Source: Ambrosia x helenae
Taxonomy: Eukaryota > Streptophyta > Magnoliopsida > Asterales > Asteraceae
Length of the DNA: 64,000 bases
Assembly: GCA_030844895.1 (NCBI GenBank)
Contig: CM061231.1
Coordinates: 33,427,149 to 33,491,148, forward strand
Direction of reading: 5' to 3'
Shown: positions 46,700 to 56,944 of the stretch, piece by piece
Layout: every line of letters begins with the position of its first letter
Position numbering within the stretch: position 1 is the first letter of the stretch
Position numbers and translations under genes: made by a program
Notes under the pieces: model-generated
Seen by the model: only the letters and a program-made list of their open reading frames with translations
Databases searched by the model: none
Told to the model about the DNA's origin: nothing

Positions 46700-47530
46700 A
46701 ATCATGTGGATCAACGTATCGTTGGCATATGGTCTTAGTACCGAAATTTCGTTTGATAGATTGCCAAAATCGGAGGTTTCGGGTCGTTATATTGAAAGTT
46801 ATCTGGGGATAGCCTAACTGATCTTTTGTCGTATTGATTTACGGACCTAGATCAGTCAGGGTATCTTATTAAAAGATCTTTAATGACAAAACCTTAAGTT
46901 ACCGAATGAGGAACTTAATATGTGTGAAGATAATCAAAGATTATCTAATACATCGTATCCAATCATTGATGCAAATCATGATTGATATTAATCCTCACCC
47001 TGGTTGAGTGCATAAGTCGCTTTGAAGCATTAATTTGCTGACCTGTCACCACTGTGCCTCATACCTTGTAACTAACAGATAACTACAGTATAATCACGCG
47101 TTACAATGAAACTTTGTGCAATTCTTGATACGGGAATGTGTCGCGAATGCGGGGACCATAGATTTTTCAGTATCTAATATTACCATAACGTATCTAAAGT
47201 GCTGAGCAATGAATGATGATTTTGAGTTTAAATGGACAAACATACTGGTAATGGTTGTAGGATGCTCAATGACAAAAACAGAAAATTGATCAAAAAGAGT
47301 TATGACTGATTGTTTAATACTGATATGATCCTCTTAACCGGAAAATTCACAAAAATATGTTGAATTTACTTTTATGCAATCACATTGGAAAACTCAAAAA
47401 GATTTTTGGTGTGTTTTAGCTTAAACTTTGAAAAATCAAAAAGTTTTGTTTCAACTTTATTTTCGATAACCGATGTTGGGATACTGAATGAGAATGCTCA
47501 GATACTTAAAAGTTGAAAAAGATTTCAAAT
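46700..47530 (+). other. conserved non-coding block of element C
   Basis: It is matched in reverse by 52030-52925 in element B, with shared words such as TAATCACGCGTTACAATGAA, TGTCGTATTGAT and TTACCGAATGAGGAACTT, though neither copy codes. Hairpins: 46813-46858 (about 12-bp outer stem) and 46926-46944 (AGATAATC-AAA-GATTATCT). It lies between gag and the 3' LTR. Confidence 0.65.
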
Positions 47531-48025
47531 TTTTAAGTTTCTGGTACATATTGAAAATGTTGTATAGTTCAGGGGAGAACTATTGAGGGTCAAAAGGAAT
47601 GTGAAGAGTACTTCCGAGATTTTTTTGTCGTGTTTAACGCCGGTTATAGTTTGTGCAGTTTTTAGTAAATTTTTTCTGCAGAATCAAATACAACAGGAGC
47701 ACTACTCAAGATTCATCGACAAATTGTGTAACTGAACAAGACCCAAACCTGAACTTCAAGATTACCAGAACAACAGAAGTTAGTAAGAAGTTAAAGAAAT
47801 GATGAAGATTGAAGAAATCAAGATTATCGTCTATTTTTCATCTCTGAATGAACAAATGACAAAGCTAAGATATCTTGAGTCTGTCTGAGATTTCAAAGCT
47901 TACTGGAGAGATAGATAGGAATTTCGACACAAATGTGCATGAAAGATGGAAAGTTTTCAATCAAGACTTGAAGAATTGATAACTTTTTGCTTTGGTACAT
48001 CACTAGCTAGGTCCAAGGGGGAGAT

Positions 48026-48613
48026 TGTTAGTGCATTATTCATGTATGTCCCTAGCTAGTGATTCGGTACAGAATGTCGAAGGTTCAGATAATTACAAAA
48101 TAACCAAGACTTTAACATGTGTTAAAAATGCTGATTACATGTGTTAAAAGTGCTGATGACCTGAAAGTGAAAAAGTGGGCGAAGGTGGAAATACATTGGA
48201 CAAAATGGGCGAATGTAGAGTGAAAAGGGGCGAATGTGGAAAGTTTCCACATTCGACCATTCATACTGGGCGAATGTGGAATCTTTCCACATTCGCACCA
48301 TGAAAAGGGGCGAACCTGCAGAGCCTATAAATAGATTTTGAGTATTTGTGATGATAAGAGAGTTATCATTTGTGTCCAGGTTCAGTTCAGGTTTAGGAGT
48401 GTTTTTGAGAGATTGTCTTTGTGTTTCTAGATTAACATAAACAGTTGTAAATGCTTATTGATTGAAGTTAATCTATGAAAATGATATTGAAAATGATCTT
48501 GATTGTGTCGTGATTTGTATCTTATCAATTTGTTCAGATCTAGGGTTTCCGCACCTAGATTTGTGACTTGTATGATCATAGAATCCTGTTTTAGATAAAA
48601 TCCAACGCTCACA
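48026..48613 (+). mobile_element. 3' LTR of element C
   Basis: Same as 43093-43680 with few changes. Here both U3 palindromes are complete: 48231-48255 (CGAATGTGGAAA-G-TTTCCACATTCG) and 48270-48296 (12-bp stem, TCT loop). Followed by the target duplication. Confidence 0.9.
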
Positions 48614-51174
48614 GAATGAGTAATTATCAGCATCATCATCATCAGAATCTTTAAAACTTGCTGACTTTTCCTTATTCACTCCATCACCACCTAAAGTATC
48701 ATTATCATCATCACCAGTACCACTATAATCAAAATTTTCTTCCTTATCCTCTTCATTTTCTTCTTCCTCAGCACCTTTCAGTTGAGGTGCTTTCTCATAC
48801 AGACTGTCAATGATTTGATTCAATTTCTTGTTTTCTTGTTCAATCATCAAGATATTCTTTGCATTCTTCTTACTTGATGATTTCAATTCAGCATTCTTGA
48901 CTTGTAGATTGGTTACTTCTTCTTCCAACTTAACTTGTCTTTCTTTGGAAGCAATCACAATTTGTAATATATCCTTCTCATTCTCCTTCATCTACTTTAT
49001 CTCATTCTCATCCTTATTGTAGAATTTCATTATCTTACCAATCTGCTTGTTTACCAAATTCATCACTTCATCAGAAAACAGTAGCTTTGGATTGTGAGCT
49101 TGATTCTTGTTGTGGTTTTGCAATAGGTGACTTCAAAGATTGTGAAACTGAATCTGGATTTTGTTGTTGTTCAGTTTCAGTCACTACTTTTTGTTTCTTT
49201 GCTGCCTAGGATACTGGTTGTGAACTTTAAGCTGGTGGCATCTTCTTACCCTTTAATAACAAGTCAATCTCTTTCTGCTTCCTTACTTTAGATGATTCTC
49301 TCTTTGCCATAGCCTTAAACCCACGTCCTCATTTGTTTGAAACTGGAACAATCGGAGGACCTCCAAGATCTGCATCCTCAACAATCAAATCTTCTCTTTC
49401 TTCAACATAGCCTCTACTCAATTGTTCTTTATCAACCTGATCAATTGGATTAGGAGTACTCAAATCACCAATGGCCTTGGATGAGTATCCTTAACAATTT
49501 CATCATCTGTATCCCAAACCTCCTCTATCTCGGTCTCCTCTGAATCTTCATTAACTAACAACGTCTTTGCCTTAGCCTTTCCCTTCTTCTTTGCTTTTGG
49601 CTCATCAATTTTCTCTTTACCCTTTCCATTAGACTTTGCTCCTCTTTTTTTCACTTGGCATTTCTCTTTCTCTCCTTTCTTTATAGGAAACAAAGGAGAG
49701 TCCGAATCTGAATCACTATTTGGATGCCTGACATCATCATTATCAGGTGCAACATAGCCGGGTGTAATCAGATGTCGAAACAATCTCCTGTTCGGTGGCT
49801 TCTCATTCTTAGCTTTGCTTTTGTACGTCCTCATTCTATTAAGAGTCTTCATGTTCATGTGTTCTTGGTTCACTATCTTTAACGGATCTCTTATCAACTT
49901 GGGATACTTCTCGTCAAAAATCATTTGTAAAAACCTTGGGTACATCAGAAACTTATCTGTCTTTATCCCCTCACATATTTCTCTCATATGACTAAACAAC
50001 ATTCCAGAAACATTGTACTATTTGTTGAGTATCAATGCAACTGCAAGCGAACAAAGTGTATCTCTCAAGACATCGAATCCTCCACGAACAAGTCCAAATA
50101 CATGCAGAAGAACTTGTAAAAGGTATTTAAACGGTGGAGAGACATTCACCTTATTCAGCTACCACTCTGTAATCGGCGCAAAATACTTCATTCTTAAGAA
50201 ATAACCTCTTTTCACTGCCCATGGCAACTTGATTGGATCCGTCTCTTTATCAGTCAGCTGTAACACTCTCCTGAAATCTTCTTCTCCCACCAACCCATCC
50301 AAACCCTGTATCTTGCTATAGATCACCGACTTGCCTTCCCAGAACGTCAATGTAGCATTCTTCCAAAATTCTTCCTGATGATCTTTATAAATCGGTTGTG
50401 TCTTTGCAATAGCGTAAACAATTCTGGATCTTCTTAGAAATCCAAACATCATATCCCTCTGAATTCGTCATATTTTTCATGTGTTATTGGTTCACTATCT
50501 TTAACGGATCTCTTATCAACTTGGGATACTTCTCGTCAAAGATCATTTGTAAAAACCTTGGGTACATCAGAAACTTGTCTGTCTTTATCCCCTCACATAT
50601 TTCTCTCATATGACTAAACAACATTCCAGAAACATTGTACTATTTGTTAAGTATCAATGCAACTGCAAGCGAACTAAGTGTATCTCTCAAGACATCGAAT
50701 CCTCCACGAATAAGTCCAAATACATGCAGAAGAACTTGTAAAAGGTATTTAAACGGTGGAGAGACATTCACCTTATTTAGCTACCACTCTGTAATCGGCG
50801 CAAAATACTTCATTCTTAAGAAACAACCTCTTTTCACTGCCCAAGGCAACTTGATTGGATCCGTCTCTTTATCGATCAGATGTAACACTCTCCTGAAATC
50901 TTCTTCTCCCACCAACACATCCAAACCCTGTATCTTGCTATAGATCACCGACTTGCCTTCCCAGAACGTCAATGTAGCATTCTTCCAAAATTCTTCCTGA
51001 TGATCTTTATAAATCGGTTGTGTCTTTGCAATAGCGTACACAATTCTAGATCTTCTTAGAAATTCAAACATCCCTCTGAATTCGTCATATTTTTCATCAA
51101 CTTCGACAATGTATGCACAGCAGTTGTGCTTTGGTTCAAATTTGAGTTCTTTTGGTTATTTTTGTTCAACCATT
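48614..51174 (-). pseudogene. extra ORF of element B, N-terminal part with tandem duplication
   Basis: Minus strand from the ATG at 51174: MVEQK, a TAA, then FEPKHNCCAYIVEVDEKYDE, FEFLRRSRIVYAIAKTQPIY, EEFWKNATLTFWEGKSVIYS, LKLPWAVKRG-type segment ending PITEW and a stop. Then MLFSHMREICEGIKTDKFLM YPRFLQMIF and a lysine-rich nuclear-signal-like region (KKKGKAKAKTL). Further on is a coiled-coil-prone stretch (LEEEVTNLQVKNAELKSSSK) and an acidic run that ends at the C insertion. A ~620-bp piece is duplicated, which repeats the FEFLRRS..PITEW segment. Related to the extra ORF of element A. Confidence 0.65.
49867..51105 (-). repeat. ~620-bp tandem duplication inside the B extra ORF
   Basis: GGTTCACTATCTTTAACGG begins at 49867 and at 50489; CCCTCTGAATTCGTCATATT is at 50455 and 51072. 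The copies differ by a few substitutions and a 5-bp indel, so the duplication is recent relative to the element. Confidence 0.85.
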
Positions 51175-51811
51175 TTATCTATACAAACAACAAAAACATA
51201 AAACACATTAGTTCGGACTATGAAATCAAAATTTTGTTTGTTTGACAGTTGGTTCGACCTATCGAGGATCCGAACCAATTTCTATGAGTTCGAATGAGAC
51301 AAATATGACCCATTCGACCCTATAGAAACTTCATTCTACCCAAAGAATGTTCGAATGAAACTGTTCATAATTAAAATTTTTAATTAATTGATTTAACCAA
51401 TTTTAACATCTGATATTGATTGAAACATGTTCTAATAATATCGACTAAGCCTAATGAAAAATCAATTTTACTAATTAATCACTAATCGATCATTTTTCCT
51501 AAAATCTAGGGTTTCAAAAATTGAATTCATCCATTTGTTGTTGTTAGTCCTAGATTTTGTTTCATTCTCCCCCTAAAATGATCGAATAGTGTTCTATAAT
51601 CATCAAACAAGTCCAATAAACAGTCCATGGCATCCAATCAACAGCCTAGGGTTTCAGACTCTAAAATCGAATTTTTGATCGTTTTTGTGGTTGAAATCCT
51701 GCAAAAATCAAGATGTAAGTACATTATAGTCTAAGGAACAAGATCACAATGTGTAAAAACAAAGATCAAAATAGTGGGGTAGAAAGAATTCGCCAAAGAA
51801 TGAGGCATTAA

Positions 51812-52012
51812 GGTATATATAGAATTGTTGGTTCGACCTCTTGAGAGTGCGAATGAGTATGAAAGTTATTGGATCGAACCTAATAAAAGGTCGAAACAAA
51901 AACTCTGGGTTCGAATATGATATTTATCAATCCCACACTCATTCGACCTAACTAAAAGGTACGAATCAACTCACAAAACACTCGTTCGACCTACCGAAAG
52001 GCCGATTGAAAA
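51812..52012 (-). promoter_or_regulatory. candidate internal promoter of the B extra ORF
   Basis: A minus-strand TATA box (CTATATATACC, 51812-51822) is preceded by inverted TTCGACC / GGTCGAA pairs at 51830-51856, 51872-51895, 51940-51966 and 51983-52005. One, CATTCGACC with GGTACGAATC, closely resembles the LTR E hairpin. Between the TATA box and the ATG at 51174 is a 5'-UTR-like stretch with a good splice acceptor (TTTTTGCAG near 51694). Confidence 0.5.
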
Positions 52013-52029
52013 TTTCGTAAAATGAATTT

Positions 52030-52925
52030 TCACCAAAATGTCCAATTCGATCCACGTCTTGAAAATTTCAAACTTTTAACCTTTCAATCTTTCAAAAATC
52101 TGATTTTAAAGATACAAAACTCAGATTGGCTCGTCAAACTTCTGATCATGATCATCTTCCAACACCGGTTATCGAAAATAACGCAGAAATGTAAAATCTT
52201 TTGGATTTTCTGAAATTTATGTTAAAAGACACCAAAAATCTTTTCGAGTTTTGCATATATGAAGAAAATCAAACAGAAAACAATAAACCTTTTGTGATTT
52301 TCCAGTAAGAGGATCATATCAGTTTATGAATGGTCAAATCACACCGTTGTTCTATTACATTTTAACTTTATTGACTGTGTGACTCGACAATTGCTGATAT
52401 TGTTGTCCACATAAGCTCACATGCAGACCGTTATGCAGTCTTTAAAATGATACGCTTAAGGTGTATTAATAACTGACTTACCTGTGGTTCCCACACACAC
52501 GACATACTCCCGTATCAAGGAATTTTGCACAAAGGTTCATTGTAACGCGTGATTATGTTGTTTTAATCCGTTTGTTACAAGGTATGAGACACAGAGGTGC
52601 ACAGGTCAGCAAATCAATGCTATAGAGTAACTTGTGCACTCTACCAGGTTGAGGCTTATATCAATCATGATTTGTTTCATAGATTTGATACGATGCATTA
52701 GATGATCTTTGATCATCATCATACATTTCAAGTTCCTCATTCGGTAACTTTGAGTTTTAGCATTAAAGCTCTTTTAATAAGGTACCCTGACTGAATCTGG
52801 GTCCGTATATCAATACGACAGAAGATCAGTCAGGCCATCCCTAGATAATAATCAACATAACGATGAGGATTTTTAATTTAAAACTAATTTTTGGTTTTTT
52901 AATTTTTGAAAACATAAAAACAAAA
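52030..52925 (-). other. conserved non-coding block of element B
   Basis: Reverse-oriented homologue of 46700-47530. The outer hairpin stem is intact (CCTGACTGATCT with AGATTCAGTCAGG), and the second is GATGATC-AAA-GATCATC: the A-T pair of element C is here G-C. It precedes the candidate internal promoter. The B element is cut at about 52930; no pol is present. Confidence 0.65.
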
Positions 52926-52984
52926 GAAAATTTGATAAACGGATGAGGAGTCTAATCACACAGACATGTTGCGAATATCATATC

Positions 52985-53150
52985 TTGGTAGGGTTGTTTA
53001 TGAGCCGAGCCGATCCGAGCGGAGCTTTGCTCATTTACAAACCGAACCGAGCGGAGCGGCTCGTTTACAATCGAGCCGAAAACCAAACGAGCATTATTCG
53101 AGTGAAAATTTTCCGAGCGAGCGCTGAGCAAGAATCAAGCGGAGGGTAAT
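52985..53150. repeat. GAGCCGAGC-rich dispersed repeat
   Basis: GAGCCGAGCCGATCC, GAGCGGAGC and GCTCGTTTACAA recur. This is a familiar high-copy word cluster in plant genomes. No TIR was identified. Confidence 0.45.
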
Positions 53151-53210
53151 TGGAACGATCATAAAATTAGGATGTTTCATTCGATGTTTTCATTGTCGGT
53201 TTACAACTAA

Positions 53211-53500
53211 CACTACAATGAATTGGAGAATAGCGACGACATATGTTACCGGTAAAGGTGCCATAAGTCGCTGGTAAAGGTATTAGTGACGACGGATCGT
53301 CAATAATGCGTCGCTGGTATTGCTATGTCGCTGATGCTCTAGCTGTCGTCGGTAAGTGTGTCGCTGGTATTGACCTGCATTAGCAGCGACTCATATACTT
53401 TTAGCGACGACATTTGACGTCACTAATTATTTTAGCCACATCATCATCTTACTTTTACCGACGACATGTGTCGTTGGTAAAGGTCTGAAAACTGAAAACC
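53211..53500 (+). mobile_element. CACTA transposon terminal remnant
   Basis: It begins CACTACAA, the CACTA terminus, followed by the subterminal repeats expected of the family: GCGACGAC, GTCGCTGGTAAAGG and variants, about ten copies in both orientations. No second TIR and no transposase are present, so it is a one-ended relic. Confidence 0.6.
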
Positions 53501-53529
53501 GTATAAGGTCGAACTGTCTAATGAATGTT

Positions 53530-53690
53530 ACATATAAAGCCATAATTTTTTTTATTAAGTTAAGTGGCTAGTTATATTTTGTTTGCATATACGTACCAAG
53601 TTAAATCTAATAGAATGTTATATATAAAGCCATAAATTGGAATGACCAGTTCATATAAAACCATAAAATATCCTTACATTTAGTTATTTT
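53530..53690 (+). repeat. short direct repeats upstream of PR-1
   Basis: ATGTTACATATAAAGCCATAA, with two degenerate copies at about 53611 and 53650, lies 340-500 bp before the PR-1 start. Confidence 0.6.
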
Positions 53691-53904
53691 GATCCATGCA
53701 ATAAGATTTTGGCCATAGAGAAGATAAAATTGCAATGGCCAGTTCATTGTATGTTTATTTCACTTGTCTTTGTATTTATTTATTTATTCATTTTTATTTA
53801 TTTTATCAACTTCTTGTTACACTATAGATCTAGAAGCCGGCTTAACTTGAAGACCATTAGACTTCAAGGGAGGTTTTATTTCTTAAAATTCAGTGCTTAA
53901 CTTA

Positions 53905-53962
53905 TTGACTATCGCACTTTTGAAAAGTCCTCCCAATAAGCATAACCTTCTAGCTATAAATA
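53905..53962 (+). promoter_or_regulatory. PR-1 core promoter with W-box
   Basis: A TATA box TATAAATA is at 53955-53962, 64 bp before the ATG. TTGACT (53905-53910) fits the W-box core (TTGAC[C/T]) that WRKY factors bind, in keeping with defence regulation. The W-box is short and could be chance. Confidence 0.55.
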
Positions 53963-54025
53963 GGCATCAGTGATTCATATAACTTCATCAATAAACACCA
54001 ATAGTTTACCAAACCCACTAGAGTT

Positions 54026-54514
54026 ATGGACTCATTCAAAATTCACTTTGCACTTGTGTGTTTCTTATCTTTTGCCATGTTTCAGAGCACCTATGCACAA
54101 AATTCTCCACGAGATTACTTAAATTCTCACAATGCAGCGCGTTCACAAGTGGGTGTTGGAAACATGGTATGGAATGCGACTGTAGCTGGCTATGCTCAAA
54201 GATATGCTAACCAAAGGATAGGGGATTGCAATCTCATCCATTCCAGTGGACCTTATGGTGAGAACCTTGCCTGGGGTACTGGTGACTTCACAGGTGTATC
54301 AGCTGTAAATTTATGGGTAAGTGAAAAAACATCATACAACCACGGTACCAATACGTGTGCTAGAGGAAGCGTTTGTGGCCACTATACTCAAGTAGTGTGG
54401 CGTAATTCCAATCAACTTGGATGCGCTAGGGTTCAATGCGCCAACAATGGTGGGTGGTTCGTAATTTGCAGCTATTATCCTCGTGGAAACTATATTGGCC
54501 AGTCTCCTTATTAG
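54026..54514 (+). CDS. PR1: pathogenesis-related protein 1 (CAP superfamily)
   Basis: An intact, intronless frame of 162 codons. Residues 1-24 ([24 protein letters not shown]) form a signal peptide, leaving a 138-residue secreted protein starting [20 protein letters not shown], normal for PR-1. The CAP domain has [26 protein letters not shown] and [16 protein letters not shown], with six cysteines (44 and later) for the three disulfides and the His/Glu residues of the CAP cavity. The last 11 residues, [11 protein letters not shown], match the PxGNxxxxxPY pattern of the CAPE1 defence peptide. PR-1 proteins act in the apoplast and bind sterols; they mark salicylic-acid responses. Start: first ATG, good context (GTTATGG). 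A poly(A) signal AATAAA is at 54574. It is the only clearly intact host gene here. Confidence 0.95.
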   Translation: MDSFKIHFALVCFLSFAMFQSTYAQNSPRDYLNSHNAARSQVGVGNMVWNATVAGYAQRYANQRIGDCNLIHSSGPYGENLAWGTGDFTGVSAVNLWVSEKTSYNHGTNTCARGSVCGHYTQVVWRNSNQLGCARVQCANNGGWFVICSYYPRGNYIGQSPY

Positions 54515-54723
54515 TTAACCAACTATATAAATGCATGCTGCTGCTCCCTTAAATACCTATTATATGATGTATGAATAAACATGCATTTTCATGTGCAATA
54601 ATAAATGATCAATCTAAAATCCATATGTTCCTTTTAAATACGTTCTCATATATTCATAGTACTGGATGCATTTTTTTAATACTTTTGTTGAAATTTGGAC
54701 TTATAGGCCCTATATTATAACAT

Positions 54724-55022
54724 AGTACAATAGAAAATCAAAATTATAATATAGGGTACTTGCGAAAACAATAATAATATTATAAGATATATTTAAATGT
54801 CGTGGGTAAAAAACATACATTTTAAGAAATCTCTTGTTTTTATGTGGTAAAGTGACAATAATATCCTCAAAAGTAGTGATTGTGTTTTGTCTTTTATGAG
54901 AAAACTGAAAATTGTATTTCTATTTTTGAAAATGGACATTTAATTTGAGACAACAAAAATGAAAAAATAGACATTTAAATAGGGACGGAGGGAGTAGTAC
55001 AATAGAAAATCAAAATTATAAT
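54724..55022. mobile_element. Stowaway-like MITE end between 27-bp direct repeats
   Basis: GGGACGGAGGGAGTA (54982-54996) is the inverted form of the Stowaway/Tc1-mariner terminus CTCCCTCCGTCCC. No opposite terminus was found. A 27-bp word (AGTACAATAGAAAATCAAAA...) occurs at 54724-54750 and 54996-55022, on both sides. Confidence 0.5.
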
Positions 55023-56944
55023 TCGATTTTCACATATTATTATATTCATGAATGACCAATCAGTTCTTTGGCAAATGGCCAACACCTTAAATAAAAAGGC
55101 CAATACCCAGCACCTCAAATTAAAAACTTTGCAAAATGGAGTGTGCATGATCTCTCTAGTCTATATATGGAGTGTGCATGATCTCTCTAGATCATGTTGA
55201 GGCAACATGATTGAAGCTGTTCTTTTCTCTATTTATACTCAGCTATAGAGTGTGTACGCTCACTTTTGCATGTCACGTCAGCGTCCACTAACTGAGTTAG
55301 TTATTAGTTAACAAAGGTTCATTATCGGTCAATACGTTAAAAGTTGTGATCGTTGTTGGTAATTTTTGAAGTAAAGATTATTATCGGCCAATTGGTGAAA
55401 GATTGGATTATTAAAATTCAATTGCGCTAAAAAATAAAACAAGAAATACAGAAAGAATGGACACGTCCAAACTCCTATCATCGCCTCACCTTTTTTTATG
55501 AAAGGTTAATTTCTTTAATCCCATGGTCTTTGGGATATGAACTCAAGACATCCCACAACCTGTGTGTTTTAAAGGATTTGCCTTTGCTAATGGACCACCA
55601 CCCATTTGGTATTGTCGCCTCACCTAGGTTTTAGACATCGCCACCTTGACCTCCATTGATTACGCCATGGTTCTTGAACTAAAAATAACTAACTAAACTA
55701 GAAAATTAAATTATTTTTGGTTTTCTTGAGGTTATTTTAATAAAAGCAATAAAAACTAAGACTAAAAACTACACTAAGCCACCTACTCGACGGGAACGAC
55801 GCCATTTTGATCGTAATCGTTTGGTCGGTCAAAATAAAAAATTAAGTAGTAGGTGGAAAGTAAGGTCGTCTCCATGGGAAATTGGTGAAAAGTTGTAATT
55901 TTAATCTAAATTAACTAATGTCTAATGATTTGTTTTGATTAATTGAAAAAAGCTAGGAACTATGATTTTAAGTTGAAAACAATAATAAAAAGAAAGTAAC
56001 CCCCACTAGTTTTCCGGTTCAATAATTCACTCAAACTTGTTGTACTTAGATGGATACCACATAGACATGGCCATGTTTGGGAGAATTTTTCATTAAATAT
56101 GGTGAAAACCTTAAAAATTTGCATATGATCAGTAAATAGCGCCAGGTGGCACCACTTTTAACCCATTTGACCCCACCTGACACTGAAATTCCTAAACGGA
56201 GGGCCAAACTTTGTTTTCTTAAAAAAAATCTTCATTATAACTCCGTTTTCATTGATTCTTGTGTCCACGTCTTCATGTTTCACAACTCTATCACATCATC
56301 ATTTAATATCTTCAATTCAAACCCATTTGATTTTTCCAAAAATGCATCCAATCCTATCCAACTACCTAGGATACAAATAAACTCAAAGTAACCATGTCTT
56401 ATATATAAATAACTTAAAATTACATAATTAACTACATCTTGACATGCTAAAAGACCCTCTCATCATAGACGATGGAAAGGCACTTAATTAAATGACCATC
56501 GATGAATGTGCCAAGAGAGCATGGAAGAGGACCCCAATTAGAAGGGCGACTCGGCTGAGTCGTTAGAGTCTGGATCATTTCCTTTTAATCATGGTGTCTC
56601 GATAAATCATGTTCCAACTCTTTTACCTCTACTCTTTGTTATTCTTGTTGTGACCACTATCTTTGATATTGGGAAAGATGTTGATTGGTTTTAGGGTCCT
56701 ATGGATGTTATTTGGTGCACATCTAACAACTATGACAAGTTTAAGGCTCTCATCGAGCCAGTTGTTCTATGGCTCATGCGGAGCCAATTGTTGTTTCTAA
56801 GTGTGTAGCTCTTGCTAAGTTTGTTGTTGTTCCTTAATCACCACTAGGTCTGCGATAGTTGTTTATGTAGCTCTTGTCGAGCTTGATGTTATTATTGTTT
56901 CTGTAGCTCTTGTCGAGCTTGATGTTATTGTTTTCGTATCTTCT
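55023..56944. other. intergenic sequence, no gene recognised
   Basis: A 22-bp word GGAGTGTGCATGATCTCTCT occurs at about 55138 and 55170. A 35-bp word with GTAGCTCTTGTCGAGCTTGA is doubled at 56867-56935. Frames here are short and show no domain. Confidence 0.5.

Larger units (their letters stand above)
43093..48613 (+). mobile_element. complete gag-only LTR retrotransposon C
   Basis: The 5,521-bp element has two 588-bp LTRs, a primer-binding site, one long gag ORF, a 2-kb non-coding 3' interior and a polypurine tract (CAAGGGGGAGAT, 48014-48025). The target duplication GAATG is at 43088-43092 and 48614-48618. The LTRs differ at only a few positions that I noticed (around 43214 and 43310), so it is young. 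Pol is absent; it must use enzymes in trans. Confidence 0.9.

Noticed and set aside
56146..56391. 81-codon plus-strand frame between PR-1 and the D LTR
   Set aside because: No motif, no promoter or splice context; composition like the surrounding spacer.
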